A stretch of 25,586 bases of DNA from Clostridia bacterium (GCA_028704215.1 JAQVLJ010000001.1:1-25586), one strand, 5' to 3'; positions 1-10,582 are shown, counted from the first letter of the stretch. Notes: generated by a model not told the origin, from the sequence alone. Made by a program: numbers and translations.

Positions 1-3000
1 TGATAATTCCAGCAAGTCCACCCGAATATGTAACGTTTGTTCCGTACATTTGGTTGAATTTTAAAGTCAGGTTTTTAATAACTGCATTGTTGACTCTACT
101 AAATAATCCGATACTTGACCCGTACTCATTTGCCGTTACGGTTACATTGACAGAAATATTGGATATGGTCATTCCATTTCCATCTATTTTGCCTTCAATG
201 CTAACATTCTTACTTGTTTTAATTTCTGTAGAAAGATTGATATCGTTTACAAAACGTACATTTTTGTCAAATATATGCAAACTATCTTCATTCATTCCAT
301 CTGTCAAAACAGAATTGAATTCTGTTGCGTTACGAATAATGTATGGATTGTTGTCGCTACCATATTCATAACCGCTTACATAACTATATGTATATTCGTA
401 GTTGTTTTCGCCGACATCCTGCTCGTCAACGATATATCTCACTGAGCGGGAAATTTCTTTAGTAGAAACCAAATCAGGTAACAAATCGCTACCAGCAAAG
501 TTGTCTAAGCCATATGCCCAAATGCCGTCAGCTTGATTGTTTTCCAATAGTGTAAATCCGTTCAATGTATTGATATTCAAAAAGTTTGACAATGATCTTG
601 CCAATGCACTTCCGCCATTTAAAGTAAAGTTGTCTGAATTTAGTTGTAAAAAATAGCTATCAGAAATATCTCCACTATCCAAATAGTTGGATTGTTTGTC
701 TACACCTATAAATGGTGCTTTGTACTCACTATTTGAACCAACATAAGCAGTTGTGTACGTTCTGATTATGCTACCGCTATTAATGTAAACAAAGCCTGCT
801 ACAATAGAAGCGTCTGTATCAATCATCGTGTTGGTATAACAATCGTTAATATTGCCGCTATTTTCATACACAAAGCCAGCAGCATTTCCTGTAGAATACA
901 CCATAACATTACCAGCACGAACATTTGTGCTAGTTGTCGATGTTTCATCGCCTTTTGCATAACTAAAATGAATTCTGCCAGAGTTTGTAGCAACAAAACC
1001 AGCAGTTTTTGTATATTGTGGCTTACTGTGTATATTTTCTACGCCCATATTAGCAACAAAACTACTACTTATTATTCCATTGTTGTTGCCGACAAAGCCA
1101 CCAACAACATTTTTTGCTATTAAAGTGAATTTGTAGTTGGTTAGAGTGTGTGTATTTGCACTAGTACCATCTTCGTTATAAGAAATAACCTTAAATTCTT
1201 TTGCTCCCACACGAGAGTTGGTGATATTTCCACTATTTGAGCCAATTAAACCGCCGACTATACCATTGACATTTGCTCCATCTATGATTTCTCTTGAAAG
1301 TACTGCAAGTTGATTGTTTGTGCTCTTTGTATTGATTACTTCACAGTTTACAACCAAACCATTGTTTATGCCTGCCAAAACGCCAAAATTGTATGTTTTA
1401 AATGAAGTCAAATCAACATCAGCAAGATCTGATATATCTATTGTAATATTTTTCAACAGCGTATTACTAGAAACTTGTGCAAACAAACCCACATTTGTAT
1501 GTGTCAATTCATTGTTATTTTGATCTATTGTTTTTGGAACAAAATTGACTATTTTTAAAATTTTGTTATTTCCGTCCAAACTTGAAATACCCGTCAATGT
1601 ACTGTTTGTGTCGGTAGCAATTTCAAGTGGCTGCCAATCAGTTAAGGTCAAATCATTCATCAAAATATAGTTTTGACCTGCGACCATATTTTCCAATCCT
1701 TCTTGTGTGAAAATTGGCAAAGGATTGTCCTCAGTTGTTGATGCTGCAAATTTCATTGTGAAACTAAAATTAATTCTAAACTGCTCGCCACTAGTGACAA
1801 ATTTTAAACCAATATTATTACCTTCTACTATATAACTAGCACCAACAGAAAAATTGACTGTTGTGCCACTAGTTGATGCTTGGGCAATCAATTTTATATA
1901 TGTGTCCACCAATACATTCTCTTCATAAAGATTGAAGAGTTTGGTTTGGAAAAGACTAGTATCCGTGTTGTATTCTGTAAACGGCTTATCTTGTGCCTGT
2001 CCGTATGAATTCGTAGACAAGGCTTTGAATAAATTTAGATATGCATTCATATCAGTAAGAGATAAACTAAAATCGTTTATATCTATACCCAAATCTGTAT
2101 ACAGTTTTTCATTTATATCATTGGATAACGCCAATTTTTCACTTTCAGTCAAGTTAGCAAAGGTATTCCACAATAGTTTAAGCGGAGTGCTAGAACCAAT
2201 AACAAGTAACAATTCTTTATTTGAATTCAAATTGGTCAATGTTGCGCTATCTAACATAATATCAAGGGCGACAAACTTGCATTTCTGCACTCGGCTTTCT
2301 ACAACATTGTTTACATACATATTCAATGTAAATGTGACATCAAATTGTGTATTGTCAGTTAAATCACCTATATTCACAATATATGTATAAATTACTGAAT
2401 TTCTGTTGGTCAATACTACGCTATTCAAAGTCAATCTAACGTTGTTCATTGTCGTAATCACAGGCTCGCCTGTCAATTCATAACCAAATACTTCAACAGT
2501 AATTTTTTGATATGAACTGTTATTTTGTACAAGATAAATTGTTTCATCTTCTATAAGTACGCTATCGCAATCTAGAACGTTGACAAGTATGTTTGCATTG
2601 TATTTTGTTATCAAAGATGTTGTGTTTGATTTCACAACAACATCGCCACTTTCTGTGCGTTTGTATCCAGTTATTGTAATATCAAATATTTCACTAGTCG
2701 CAACCAAAGTAGGCAAATTTGTACGAACATATAAAGAGCCATCATATAGTTTGATGCCACTTTGCACGCTTGAATATTTGTACAATTTTAGACCGTTTTC
2801 AATTACTTCTGGTCGTGGATACATCGATACGTAGTGGCTAGCAGAAATATTTTCTATACCTTCGACAAATAACATTTGTTCAAACAAAATTTTTGTACCA
2901 TCAACAAGACTACTTGAAGTGATTGTAACGTAATCAACATAAGAATAATATGGTTCGAGGCTAATTTTTAAGATACCTGGTGTACCAGGAATAATTGTGT

Positions 3001-6000
3001 TAGACTTTTCTTCACTAACTACATAAGTTCGTGTGTCAGCATCTTCAAAACTGCTTTCTCCATTAGGATAATGTGCAGTTATAATTTTGTTCAATTCTTC
3101 TGGATTAATTGTAAGTGTTATGGTTTTGTTAAGCGCCTTATTTGATATACAAGAAAAATTCAAATCAATATTAATGCTTTGTTCTATGTATCTATTATTA
3201 ATAGTGGTATTTTTTAATGACAAAGACAAATCATATGAAATGCTATCATCATTTTTTGTAGCATGCACATAAATATCAAACAAATCTTGTATGGTATTTA
3301 CATTATTTGCGCTCATCAAATTGTTTATGTTTGTGATGTTTTCTGCATTTGCAAAATTTGCAGTCATATTCAATCGTAATTCATCTTGGGTTTTGTTAGT
3401 TATATCATTGCTATCAAACACATATTCAACTAAGGTTTCATCTAATTCGATGTCATCGTTTACAAAATTTGTTTGCAAATTAATAATTAAATTTTCCTGA
3501 CCACCAGCATTCATTTCGAGTGATTGAGTGTTGGACTGAATTTGCGTCGCTTGTTTTTTGACTATCACAAAAAATTCTGCGTATCCAAACTCATAGTATT
3601 CATCGGCAAAATCATCTGACAAAGTTTTTAGGTTAAAAGTCAATGCTACTCTTACTTTTGCGCTCAAATATCCATTTACGGCATCATTATCGTAATTGTA
3701 TGCTTTTAGGTCAATTCCTGTTGCCGTGCTTGTGAAAAAACCAGCAAATTTGTCGTTTACATTGAATAATTGTAGTTGCTCGCTATCCAGTTCAAATAAT
3801 GGCAAATCACTTTCCCCTGCACGCTCTACAAAGTATGTGCCTGACAAATAAGTAAAGAGTAGTTGCATTGCAGAATTTACCGAATAATCGCCGTTTGTGA
3901 TGTAAGGTAATAATTGCCTACTGCTGTCCGTTAACAAAACTAGTTGTTTGTTGTTTGCCAATTTATAGTTTTCTGTCAACAAATTACTACTGTACAATCC
4001 CCAATCCGTGTAGCCATTCATCACATAAAAACTCACTGTCGCTTCAAGGCTATTATTATAAATAGCATAAAACTCTATTGTTATTTTGTTGTTATTTTTT
4101 GTTCCTGCACTTTTTAGTATCAAATTGCCATTGCTAATATATCCAAGATGTTCTCCACCAACTATGTGAACAATATAATTACCATTTGCACGAGATGGTA
4201 TGATACTTATATCAATAAGTCCTTCGCCATTTGTATCGCTTACCAATTTGTAACTGTTAAGAGCCAAATCTTGTGCGTTGTCTGGTGGGTTGGATATTCT
4301 ATTGTAGTAGTATATGATTCCTTTCTCATCAGAATAGTATTTTCCTTTACCTTCTCCTGGGTTGCCTTGTGCAAAATATTTCTCATTAACTTTAATATTC
4401 AAACTACTTGGCACAATTGTAATCAATTCTTCTTCAACGCCGTTTTGTACAAGTAAAATAGGATAGCCATCATTGACATCTGTATCAATAGCCCAAACTC
4501 GTTTTTCATCGCCCACTGTGGCAAATCTGAAACCATTATTATCAACATTTGGATATGTAGAGATAGTTTTTAATTCAATATCAGGGTGTGAGGATAATTG
4601 ATCATTAATATAACGCATACTCTGTGCAAAACCATTATCAACATCATAAACATCCATTATGCAGTAAGTATTTTGTAAGGTAATTTCATTGATGGAAAAA
4701 CCTTCATATAACGCATTGAAATATGGTAAACCACCTTCATCAGCGTATTCTTTCAAAACTACTCGACCTTTGTAGTAGGCATTTTTTGCGCCAATATTGT
4801 CCGTTTGTGCAACAAAACCACCTAAAATAGCTTTTTCAGTATCTGTATCAGTAATGATGTCGATATCTACTTTCATATTGATGTTGGCAAAACTGTTGTA
4901 AATACGTGTATCTTTTGCATTTGCTATTAGTCCTGCAATATTGCCATTGTTATTTATAATAAGATTGCTATCATTAGACACAAAGTTTTCTATATAGCAA
5001 TATTTTAAAACAGTATTTTGTGCATAGCCTATCAGACCACCCACATTGTCTTTTCCACTTATGAAGCTGTCACTGTTTGTATTGGAATTGTATACATCAA
5101 TAAAATGTACGCCAACCTTGTTAAGTGTTTTATTTGTAGAAACAGTATCATTATCAAATTCACAATAACCAACTGCACCGCCAACATATTGTACGTATGG
5201 TGTGTCATCCCTTTCAATTTTTGTGCCTTCAATTTTTGAACCAACCACTAAACTTTCGTTTATAAAGCCATTATTATTATAGCCAACTAGTCCGCCAACA
5301 TATTTTCCGCCACTAATTTTTCCATTTGCAAGATTTGTAATAGAAACGTTGTGTATGTTTCCAACGTTTTCACCCGAGATGCCACCTATTTTGCTCTTTT
5401 GGTCCACAAAACTATTTGTAGTAGTGATTTGCAAATCAACAGCACTTGTTACTACGTCTTCAATATTAAGAATGGACAACTGCTCGTTTTGGTCAAGTGA
5501 GTAACCGCCAACAATTTCTCCATTGTTCAATCCAACAATTCCACCCAAACGACATTCAAACAGATTATTTTGATAATTTGATGTAACGTTAATAGATAGT
5601 TTGCCACTACTAATCTTTTGGCTACTACTTATTGTACCATCATTTTTCCCTGATATAATTCCCACATTCACACTCAAAACATTACTGCTCAATCCCGTAA
5701 ATACATTGATATTACTGTTTTGGATTGTAACTGTTGTTTTCTGAATAGTTCCACTATTTTGACCAGCCACAAATCCAACATAAGCACTTCCAGTAAGTGA
5801 AGTGGTTGTGCTGCCTATATTAAAGTTCAATAATTTTGCATTAACAAAATTAAGATTACTAATAGTACCTTCATTTTTTGCAAATAGTCCCAAATAATAT
5901 CCATCAAGCAAAAGTTTGAATGAAGATAAGGTCAAGTTATTGATATTGCTATGAATAACGATATCTTCCAAACGGGAAGAATACTCACCAAATTCGTTTT

Positions 6001-9000
6001 GGTAAGTAGTCAAAACTTTGATTGTCATATCGCCATTCAATTCGCCTGTAAATGTAGCCCCATTTCCTAATGGATATCCAGTTTTATTGATTAAATCAAT
6101 ATCGTTAGTCAAAACATATTTGACAGACATGTTATTTGAGATATTCAAAAACTGTGTTGCATTAGTAATATAGTAAGGATGCAATACTCCATCGCTGACA
6201 GTCACATATATTGATGTACCGGTAGTAGCAAAAACATCACTAATAAATGAATCCTTTGCTACAATTTTTAAAATAACACTGCCGCCCTTTTTAGGTACAA
6301 CATAAAACATATTTGTAGAAACATCGTGATACACAGATATAATGTCATTGTTTAATGACAATTCAGTTTGGTCGCCATTTATATTATAAATTTGATATGT
6401 TAGATCGCCAAAAGAAGCATTGCTATTTGTTGCTGATGCGTCAAAAGTTTTAAAATAATTGCTCGAATTATTTATGTAAGATGTTAGAGATGTGCCACCG
6501 TTGTAGAAAGAACCATCTTGTCCACTTAGATTCATGGTATAGGTATTTGCTATTTTCGAAATGTCTACGCCATCAACGCTTATATCGTCAACTTTTGTTG
6601 CTTCTTTAAATGTAATATGGCAAACAAGGGTGCTGCTTGTATTTTTGCCAAATTGAGTAACGTATGCAGTCACATCAAGAGTACTTGTATTGCCTTGATT
6701 TTTACGCACAGTAAAGGTGCTGGTTGGTGAAGTCAAAACCCCATTTTGAACACCTGTAGTCTGATAATACCCGCTTGTGCCCAAATTCCAAGAAATATTT
6801 ACATCAAAGCATTTTTGTTCACTATTTGAAAAATATATCTTTTGAGTTGCAGTAGTATTATTATAATTTACTTTCACTGATGCATTGGAATTGTTTTCTT
6901 GTAGCAATACTCCAACAGTGTCCGCTATATAGACATCATCAATTACAGTTTTGCTCAAACTAAAATTCTTTACAGGAGTATACACTGCGACTTCAAATGA
7001 ATAAGTCAGAACACTTACATCGATAACACCTTTTGTTGCTGGAATATCGGATACTTTGTATGCAGTTGCGGTAACTGTATAAATCGCAGTACCCTCTTTA
7101 AGTGCTGTAAAATAAATTTTGTTGTCACTAATTTGGGCGTTAACGCTACTTCTATCGCTTTCATTGAAGTTAAACAACGTTTCATCCCTATCCGAAATAG
7201 ATAGGCTGTTCATTGTACTTGCAGAATTAAGTCGCATAATAGCGGTGTTGCCTAAAGTAACACCCATTTGAGTTGTTTCATTATTTTGGATAGCATAATA
7301 TCCTACGTAAGATTTTGAATTGTCATCCAAGATGTACGATACAGTAGGATTTTTTTCTGCATTAATTACTTGTAAAGTATAAGTTTTGCTGAAACCATTG
7401 ATGCTTGAAATAGTCAAAGTGTAAGTGCCGACTTTTGTACCGACCAATCCAAAACTGTACTTATATGTCGAACCTGAAAGTACTGCACCCAAATCGGTAA
7501 ATGTAAGATTATCTTTTGCAACGTTGTCAGCGGTTTTTAACTGAATTTCGCTACCACTAACAGAAATTGCTATATTTGTCAAATCTACGTTTGTTTTCAT
7601 AAAGTCAAGATAAAAAGTGCTTGTAATTGAACTATTTTTTGCAATTAAAGTGGTTTTATTTTCACATGACAAGAAAGTAGATGATTGTAACAAACTTACA
7701 TCTGTAAACATTTTTCGTGGACGTAATAAAATATTTTTCAAAATATATTGCGCTTCTATGTTATTATTTCCATTGAAAGAAGTAGGTGTAGTGCGCACAC
7801 GTGCAGTCAAAGAAATATCTTCGGCTCCAAAAGTTGCATTTTCACGAATTTTTACAACAATAGTATCTCCACTATTCACTGCAAATCCACCTTGGGAAGC
7901 ATCGTAGGTCATTTCTACGCCGTTTTTCTTGAAACTCAAAATGTTATTTTTGATATTATCAACTGCGCCGTTAATTGTAATATAAATCATTTTGTCAGCA
8001 GATTTTACATTAAATGGAGTTGCTTCGAATTTTAATTCAAGTCCATTTGAGCCAACATATTCATCGTAAACAAAATATATTTGGTCATTCAAATCGTTGT
8101 TGCTTATATAAAGATTGGTTGGCAATTCACGTACATTTACTGAAATAGTTTTTGAAAGGCTAGGCACATTGTTTGTAAATTTGAAAGTTTTGTAAGAAAC
8201 GTTAAATGTAACGTTTGCTATATCCGTTTGATTACCTCTAATCAAATAAACATCTTGATAGCCAGCGATTTTTGTTACCGTAGCTGCGGACGATTTGTCG
8301 ATAATATGAGTTATTTGTAACTGAGAAGAATTGTCAATGGTATACAAAGTGCTTGGAGCAACACTTACTCGAACATAAGCGCTATCGTAATTAGAGTTCT
8401 TTGCAATAAGTCTTAGAGTATCAATGTTTGTTAATGAATTAGTTGTATTTGTGTTGATGTCAAAATAATTCACTACAAGAGCATAGTTATTAAAATTTTC
8501 TACAACTTGAACATTAAACGTAGTATATATTTCGCTATTTTCAATTCCATTCACAACTGAGATGGCTTTTACAGCAATTTGTTTCGTATTGGCATTCAAG
8601 GTATAGTCGCTACTTATTCTCATTACGTTGTCAGTAATTGTTACATTTTCATTGGCATTAGCCAATTCATATTTTACTGATTTCTGAGTTGTGCGCAAGT
8701 TAGAAGTATTTGGTTTAAATACAAACAGTTTGTTACTATCAAAAGTGATACTATCCCCAACAACTACAGCGGGTTGATATGTCGTATTAGTAATTTCTGT
8801 TACTGGTACCACTACATCAATAGGCACCACAAAGTTGCCACCTTCCGAACTGGTAATTTTTAATTGTGCAGAGCCGCCACCGTTAATAACAACACGGGCA
8901 GTTGAATAAGTTTCTGCATACGTAATGTTTGTAATAGATATTGAATCTGAAGTATTGTTTAATACAAAACTTTGTGCCGATAAGTTTTCTTTATTTTTTG

Positions 9001-9220
9001 TTATGTAAACTCGAATATCTATGTACGCTGCTTCACTTGCGTCATAAACAAATTCGATATTTTCTGTTGTAGAAAATTTTTGAAATTCTTCATCTTGTGA
9101 GTTAGAAAGATGATAGTAAACATCAATTTTGATATTGTTTTTGTTCTTATCACAACCAGCAAAAACAAGTCCTGTAAAAGCCAGTAATACGAGAGTCAAA
9201 ATCGATAATATTTTTTTCAT
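1..9220 (-). CDS. Giant GLUG-repeat surface lipoprotein, C-terminus beyond the window
   Basis: The minus strand reads from an ATG at 9220 to the window edge with no stop found in manual translation, giving at least 3073 codons. AGGAG at 9226-9230 sits five bases before the ATG. The N-terminus is a lipoprotein signal: Lys-Lys, a hydrophobic stretch, then FAGC with the candidate lipidated Cys at residue 23, although Phe at -3 is not ideal. About 1000 residues of Thr/Ser/Asn/Val-rich beta-like sequence resemble tandem bacterial Ig-like domains. A first GLUG region (roughly residues 1010-1490) follows, then about 1000 more beta-like residues, a second GLUG region (about 2490-2830) and the start of a third (about 2955 on). 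GLUG repeats form right-handed beta-helices in surface proteins, often adhesins. I infer an outer-surface, membrane-anchored protein, possibly an adhesin; the ligand is unknown. Confidence 0.85.
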   Translation of the reverse strand, partial: MKKILSILTLVLLAFTGLVFAGCDKNKNNIKIDVYYHLSNSQDEEFQKFSTTENIEFVYDASEAAYIDIRVYITKNKENLSAQSFVLNNTSDSISITNITYAETYSTARVVINGGGSAQLKITSSEGGNFVVPIDVVVPVTEITNTTYQPAVVVGDSITFDSNKLFVFKPNTSNLRTTQKSVKYELANANENVTITDNVMRISSDYTLNANTKQIAVKAISVVNGIENSEIYTTFNVQVVENFNNYALVVNYFDINTNTTNSLTNIDTLRLIAKNSNYDSAYVRVSVAPSTLYTIDNSSQLQITHIIDKSSAATVTKIAGYQDVYLIRGNQTDIANVTFNVSYKTFKFTNNVPSLSKTISVNVRELPTNLYISNNDLNDQIYFVYDEYVGSNGLELKFEATPFNVKSADKMIYITINGAVDNIKNNILSFKKNGVEMTYDASQGGFAVNSGDTIVVKIRENATFGAEDISLTARVRTTPTSFNGNNNIEAQYILKNILLRPRKMFTDVSLLQSSTFLSCENKTTLIAKNSSITSTFYLDFMKTNVDLTNIAISVSGSEIQLKTADNVAKDNLTFTDLGAVLSGSTYKYSFGLVGTKVGTYTLTISSINGFSKTYTLQVINAEKNPTVSYILDDNSKSYVGYYAIQNNETTQMGVTLGNTAIMRLNSASTMNSLSISDRDETLFNFNESDRSSVNAQISDNKIYFTALKEGTAIYTVTATAYKVSDIPATKGVIDVSVLTYSFEVAVYTPVKNFSLSKTVIDDVYIADTVGVLLQENNSNASVKVNYNNTTATQKIYFSNSEQKCFDVNISWNLGTSGYYQTTGVQNGVLTSPTSTFTVRKNQGNTSTLDVTAYVTQFGKNTSSTLVCHITFKEATKVDDISVDGVDISKIANTYTMNLSGQDGSFYNGGTSLTSYINNSSNYFKTFDASATNSNASFGDLTYQIYNINGDQTELSLNNDIISVYHDVSTNMFYVVPKKGGSVILKIVAKDSFISDVFATTGTSIYVTVSDGVLHPYYITNATQFLNISNNMSVKYVLTNDIDLINKTGYPLGNGATFTGELNGDMTIKVLTTYQNEFGEYSSRLEDIVIHSNINNLTLSSFKLLLDGYYLGLFAKNEGTISNLNFVNAKLLNFNIGSTTTSLTGSAYVGFVAGQNSGTIQKTTVTIQNSNINVFTGLSSNVLSVNVGIISGKNDGTISSSQKISSGKLSINVTSNYQNNLFECRLGGIVGLNNGEIVGGYSLDQNEQLSILNIEDVVTSAVDLQITTTNSFVDQKSKIGGISGENVGNIHNVSITNLANGKISGGKYVGGLVGYNNNGFINESLVVGSKIEGTKIERDDTPYVQYVGGAVGYCEFDNDTVSTNKTLNKVGVHFIDVYNSNTNSDSFISGKDNVGGLIGYAQNTVLKYCYIENFVSNDSNLIINNNGNIAGLIANAKDTRIYNSFANINMKVDIDIITDTDTEKAILGGFVAQTDNIGAKNAYYKGRVVLKEYADEGGLPYFNALYEGFSINEITLQNTYCIMDVYDVDNGFAQSMRYINDQLSSHPDIELKTISTYPNVDNNGFRFATVGDEKRVWAIDTDVNDGYPILLVQNGVEEELITIVPSSLNIKVNEKYFAQGNPGEGKGKYYSDEKGIIYYYNRISNPPDNAQDLALNSYKLVSDTNGEGLIDISIIPSRANGNYIVHIVGGEHLGYISNGNLILKSAGTKNNNKITIEFYAIYNNSLEATVSFYVMNGYTDWGLYSSNLLTENYKLANNKQLVLLTDSSRQLLPYITNGDYSVNSAMQLLFTYLSGTYFVERAGESDLPLFELDSEQLQLFNVNDKFAGFFTSTATGIDLKAYNYDNDAVNGYLSAKVRVALTFNLKTLSDDFADEYYEFGYAEFFVIVKKQATQIQSNTQSLEMNAGGQENLIINLQTNFVNDDIELDETLVEYVFDSNDITNKTQDELRLNMTANFANAENITNINNLMSANNVNTIQDLFDIYVHATKNDDSISYDLSLSLKNTTINNRYIEQSINIDLNFSCISNKALNKTITLTINPEELNKIITAHYPNGESSFEDADTRTYVVSEEKSNTIIPGTPGILKISLEPYYSYVDYVTITSSSLVDGTKILFEQMLFVEGIENISASHYVSMYPRPEVIENGLKLYKYSSVQSGIKLYDGSLYVRTNLPTLVATSEIFDITITGYKRTESGDVVVKSNTTSLITKYNANILVNVLDCDSVLIEDETIYLVQNNSSYQKITVEVFGYELTGEPVITTMNNVRLTLNSVVLTNRNSVIYTYIVNIGDLTDNTQFDVTFTLNMYVNNVVESRVQKCKFVALDIMLDSATLTNLNSNKELLLVIGSSTPLKLLWNTFANLTESEKLALSNDINEKLYTDLGIDINDFSLSLTDMNAYLNLFKALSTNSYGQAQDKPFTEYNTDTSLFQTKLFNLYEENVLVDTYIKLIAQASTSGTTVNFSVGASYIVEGNNIGLKFVTSGEQFRINFSFTMKFAASTTEDNPLPIFTQEGLENMVAGQNYILMNDLTLTDWQPLEIATDTNSTLTGISSLDGNNKILKIVNFVPKTIDQNNNELTHTNVGLFAQVSSNTLLKNITIDISDLADVDLTSFKTYNFGVLAGINNGLVVNCEVINTKSTNNQLAVLSREIIDGANVNGIVGGLIGSNSGNITNSRVGAKEFKVISYNEDGTSANTHTLTNYKFTLIAKNVVGGFVGNNNGIISSSFVANMGVENIHSKPQYTKTAGFVATNSGRIHFSYAKGDETSTTSTNVRAGNVMVYSTGNAAGFVYENSGNINDCYTNTMIDTDASIVAGFVYINSGSIIRTYTTAYVGSNSEYKAPFIGVDKQSNYLDSGDISDSYFLQLNSDNFTLNGGSALARSLSNFLNINTLNGFTLLENNQADGIWAYGLDNFAGSDLLPDLVSTKEISRSVRYIVDEQDVGENNYEYTYSYVSGYEYGSDNNPYIIRNATEFNSVLTDGMNEDSLHIFDKNVRFVNDINLSTEIKTSKNVSIEGKIDGNGMTISNISVNVTVTANEYGSSIGLFSRVNNAVIKNLTLKFNQMYGTNVTYSGGLAGII
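700..1500 (-). repeat. Second GLUG repeat block of the giant lipoprotein
   Basis: Seven or so GLUG units are readable on the minus strand: VGLFAQVSSN, FGVLAGINNGLV, GGLIGSNSGNITNS, GGFVGNNNGIISSS, AGFVATNSGRIHFSYA, AGFVYENSGNINDCYT and AGFVYINSGSIIRTYT. An entry segment with NDLTLTDWQPL lies just before the block (near 1640). A third block begins near 350 (NPYIIRNATEF, then INLSTEI and IDGNG) and runs off the left edge. Confidence 0.75.
4750..5830 (-). repeat. First GLUG repeat block of the giant lipoprotein
   Basis: Within the minus-strand giant gene, successive segments carry the GLUG pattern: glycine pair, small hydrophobics, G-x-N-x-G, then I-x-x-S/V. Examples are GGLVGYNNNG (near 5290), GGISGENVGNI (near 5380), GGIVGLNNGEI (near 5545) and YVGFVAGQNSGTI (near 5785). 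The block is preceded near 6150-6180 by a YYITNATQFLNI entry segment and an NDIDL edge, typical of the first strand before GLUG helices. The copies are diverged at both DNA and protein level, so they are old. Confidence 0.75.
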
Positions 9221-9296
9221 CCTTGCTCCTAATTTATCTTTCTCAAATTATTAAGAAAAATTACACTTATTGCCATATTATTTATTTACAATAAAT

Positions 9297-9326
9297 ATTA
9301 TATATAAATATGTCACTTTTAGTCAA
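9297..9326 (-). promoter_or_regulatory. Sigma-A-type promoter of the giant lipoprotein gene
   Basis: On the minus strand TTGACT (9326-9321) is followed after 18 bases by TATAAT (9302-9297). Transcription would start near 9290, leaving an AT-rich leader of about 70 nt before the ATG at 9220. The remaining 9327-9512 is almost pure A/T; I see no convincing promoter for the plus-strand gene in it. Confidence 0.55.
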
Positions 9327-9512
9327 ATCAAAAAAATACCTAAATTATTAAAATAATTACAATTAATTAAAATTAAATAACAAAAATTGAAATTAATTAT
9401 TTTTTTATAATAAAATAATAAAAATATTTTTAAAAATAAAATAAATATTATTTTTATTTAAAACGATTGAATTATAGGCAAAATGCTGGTAAATTGTAAA
9501 TAAGGAAAAAAT

Positions 9513-10220
9513 ATGAAAAAAATATTAAGTATGCTCAGAAAAGCAGATAAAAAATATAATTTAATAGAAAATAATGACAAAATTGCAATTGGCGTATCGG
9601 GAGGCAAAGATAGTTTGGTTTTGTTAAAGGCTATGGCAAATTATAGATTGTTTGATGACAAAAAATTTGACATAATTGCAATCACAATTGACATCAGTTC
9701 TGGAAAAAATGATTATACAGAAATAAGCAAACTATGCGACACATTAGGTGTAAATTATTATGTAGAAAAAACTGACATACAACAAGTAGTTTTTGATATA
9801 CGCAAAGAAAAAAATCCTTGCTCGTTGTGTGCAAAGATGCGAAGAGGTGCATTAAACTCTGTCGCAAAAAAACATGGCTGCAACAAAATTGCATTAGGAC
9901 ATCATATCGATGATATGGTAGATACATTTTTCTTGTCAATGTTATACGAAGGAAGACTTAGTACAATGCATCCAAAGTCTTATATGTCCAATTCAAAAAT
10001 CAAACTTATACGACCTTTATTTTTGACAAACGAAAAAGATATTAAGTCTGCAAGCAAAGATTTGCCCATATTAAAAAGTACTTGTCCCGCTAACAAAAAC
10101 ACACAGCGAGAATATATAAAAGATTTGCTAAAAGAAATACAAAAAACCATACCTTTCGCTCGGGACAGAATTGCTTCCAGCATAGTGGAAACAGAAAGAT
10201 ACAACCTTCTCGACAAATAA
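9513..10220 (+). CDS. TtcA-family PP-loop tRNA thiolation enzyme
   Basis: The 235-residue protein has the PP-loop ATPase signature SGGKDS (residues 29-34), a CSLC pair (Cys103, Cys106), a GHHIDD motif (119-124) and a later single Cys (Cys191 in STCPA). That Cys layout matches the TtcA branch, in which three cysteines bind a 4Fe-4S cluster. These enzymes adenylate and thiolate tRNA, classically 2-thiocytidine at position 32. Assignment to the TtcA-like family is firm, but the exact substrate is not, because Firmicutes carry several TtcA-like paralogues. AAGGA lies about six bases before the ATG. The gene stands alone between an AT-rich spacer and the veg promoter. Confidence 0.82.
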   Translation: MKKILSMLRKADKKYNLIENNDKIAIGVSGGKDSLVLLKAMANYRLFDDKKFDIIAITIDISSGKNDYTEISKLCDTLGVNYYVEKTDIQQVVFDIRKEKNPCSLCAKMRRGALNSVAKKHGCNKIALGHHIDDMVDTFFLSMLYEGRLSTMHPKSYMSNSKIKLIRPLFLTNEKDIKSASKDLPILKSTCPANKNTQREYIKDLLKEIQKTIPFARDRIASSIVETERYNLLDK

Positions 10221-10225
10221 TGATT

Positions 10226-10255
10226 TTGTCAAAAAATGTCAAAAGTGACTATTAT
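10226..10255 (+). promoter_or_regulatory. Sigma-A-type promoter of veg
   Basis: TTGTCA (10226-10231) and TATTAT (10250-10255) are spaced by 18 bases. The start would be near 10262, about 30 nt before the ATG at 10294. The veg promoter is known to be very strong in Bacillus subtilis; here it is a good but not perfect match. Confidence 0.5.
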
Positions 10256-10293
10256 TGCTATTTTATGGACAAAATACCAATAAGGATTAAAAA

Positions 10294-10536
10294 ATGAAAA
10301 AACAACCTTTAACATTGGTGTCTATAAAAGAACATATTTTGGAACTGAAAGGTAAAGAAGTAAAGATGTGTGTCAACCGAGGAAGAAAAAAAATTATTTA
10401 TTATGACGCAATTATTGAAGACACCTACAATAGTGTATTTACTGTAAAAAATTTACAAAAAGTACTTAATGCCAACATACACACATACTCATACAGCGAC
10501 ATACTTTGTGGCGACGTAAAAGTAACACTTCCATAA
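10294..10536 (+). CDS. veg: Veg family protein
   Basis: An 80-residue protein with the full Veg (DUF1021) pattern: IKEHILELKGKEVKM near the start, NRGRKKI in the middle, then EDTYNSVFTV and a closing YSYSDILCGDVKVTL (family consensus: SYSYxDVLT.tVEL). The length matches the family. In B. subtilis Veg stimulates biofilm matrix gene expression by interfering with the SinR repressor; whether it does so here is unknown. AAGGA at 10282-10286 precedes the ATG. The gene is monocistronic, with its own promoter upstream and a terminator directly after the stop. Confidence 0.9.
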   Translation: MKKQPLTLVSIKEHILELKGKEVKMCVNRGRKKIIYYDAIIEDTYNSVFTVKNLQKVLNANIHTYSYSDILCGDVKVTLP

Positions 10537-10567
10537 AAAAATGCTACTTTTTATAGTAGTATTTTTT
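10536..10567. terminator. Bidirectional terminator between veg and the lipoprotein gene
   Basis: The arms AAAAAATGCTACT (10536-10548) and AGTAGTATTTTTT (10555-10567) form a long stem with one G-U pair and a six-base loop. A-rich and T-rich flanks allow it to stop both converging genes. Confidence 0.7.
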
Positions 10568-10582
10568 ATTTTTTTATATCAA

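Noticed and set aside
54..8035. More than ten plus-strand ORFs and one minus-strand ORF (5059-5244) in the first 9 kb
   Set aside because: All lie across the continuous minus-strand giant gene in other frames, lack ribosome binding sites, and translate to hydrophobic or compositionally odd sequences typical of shadows.
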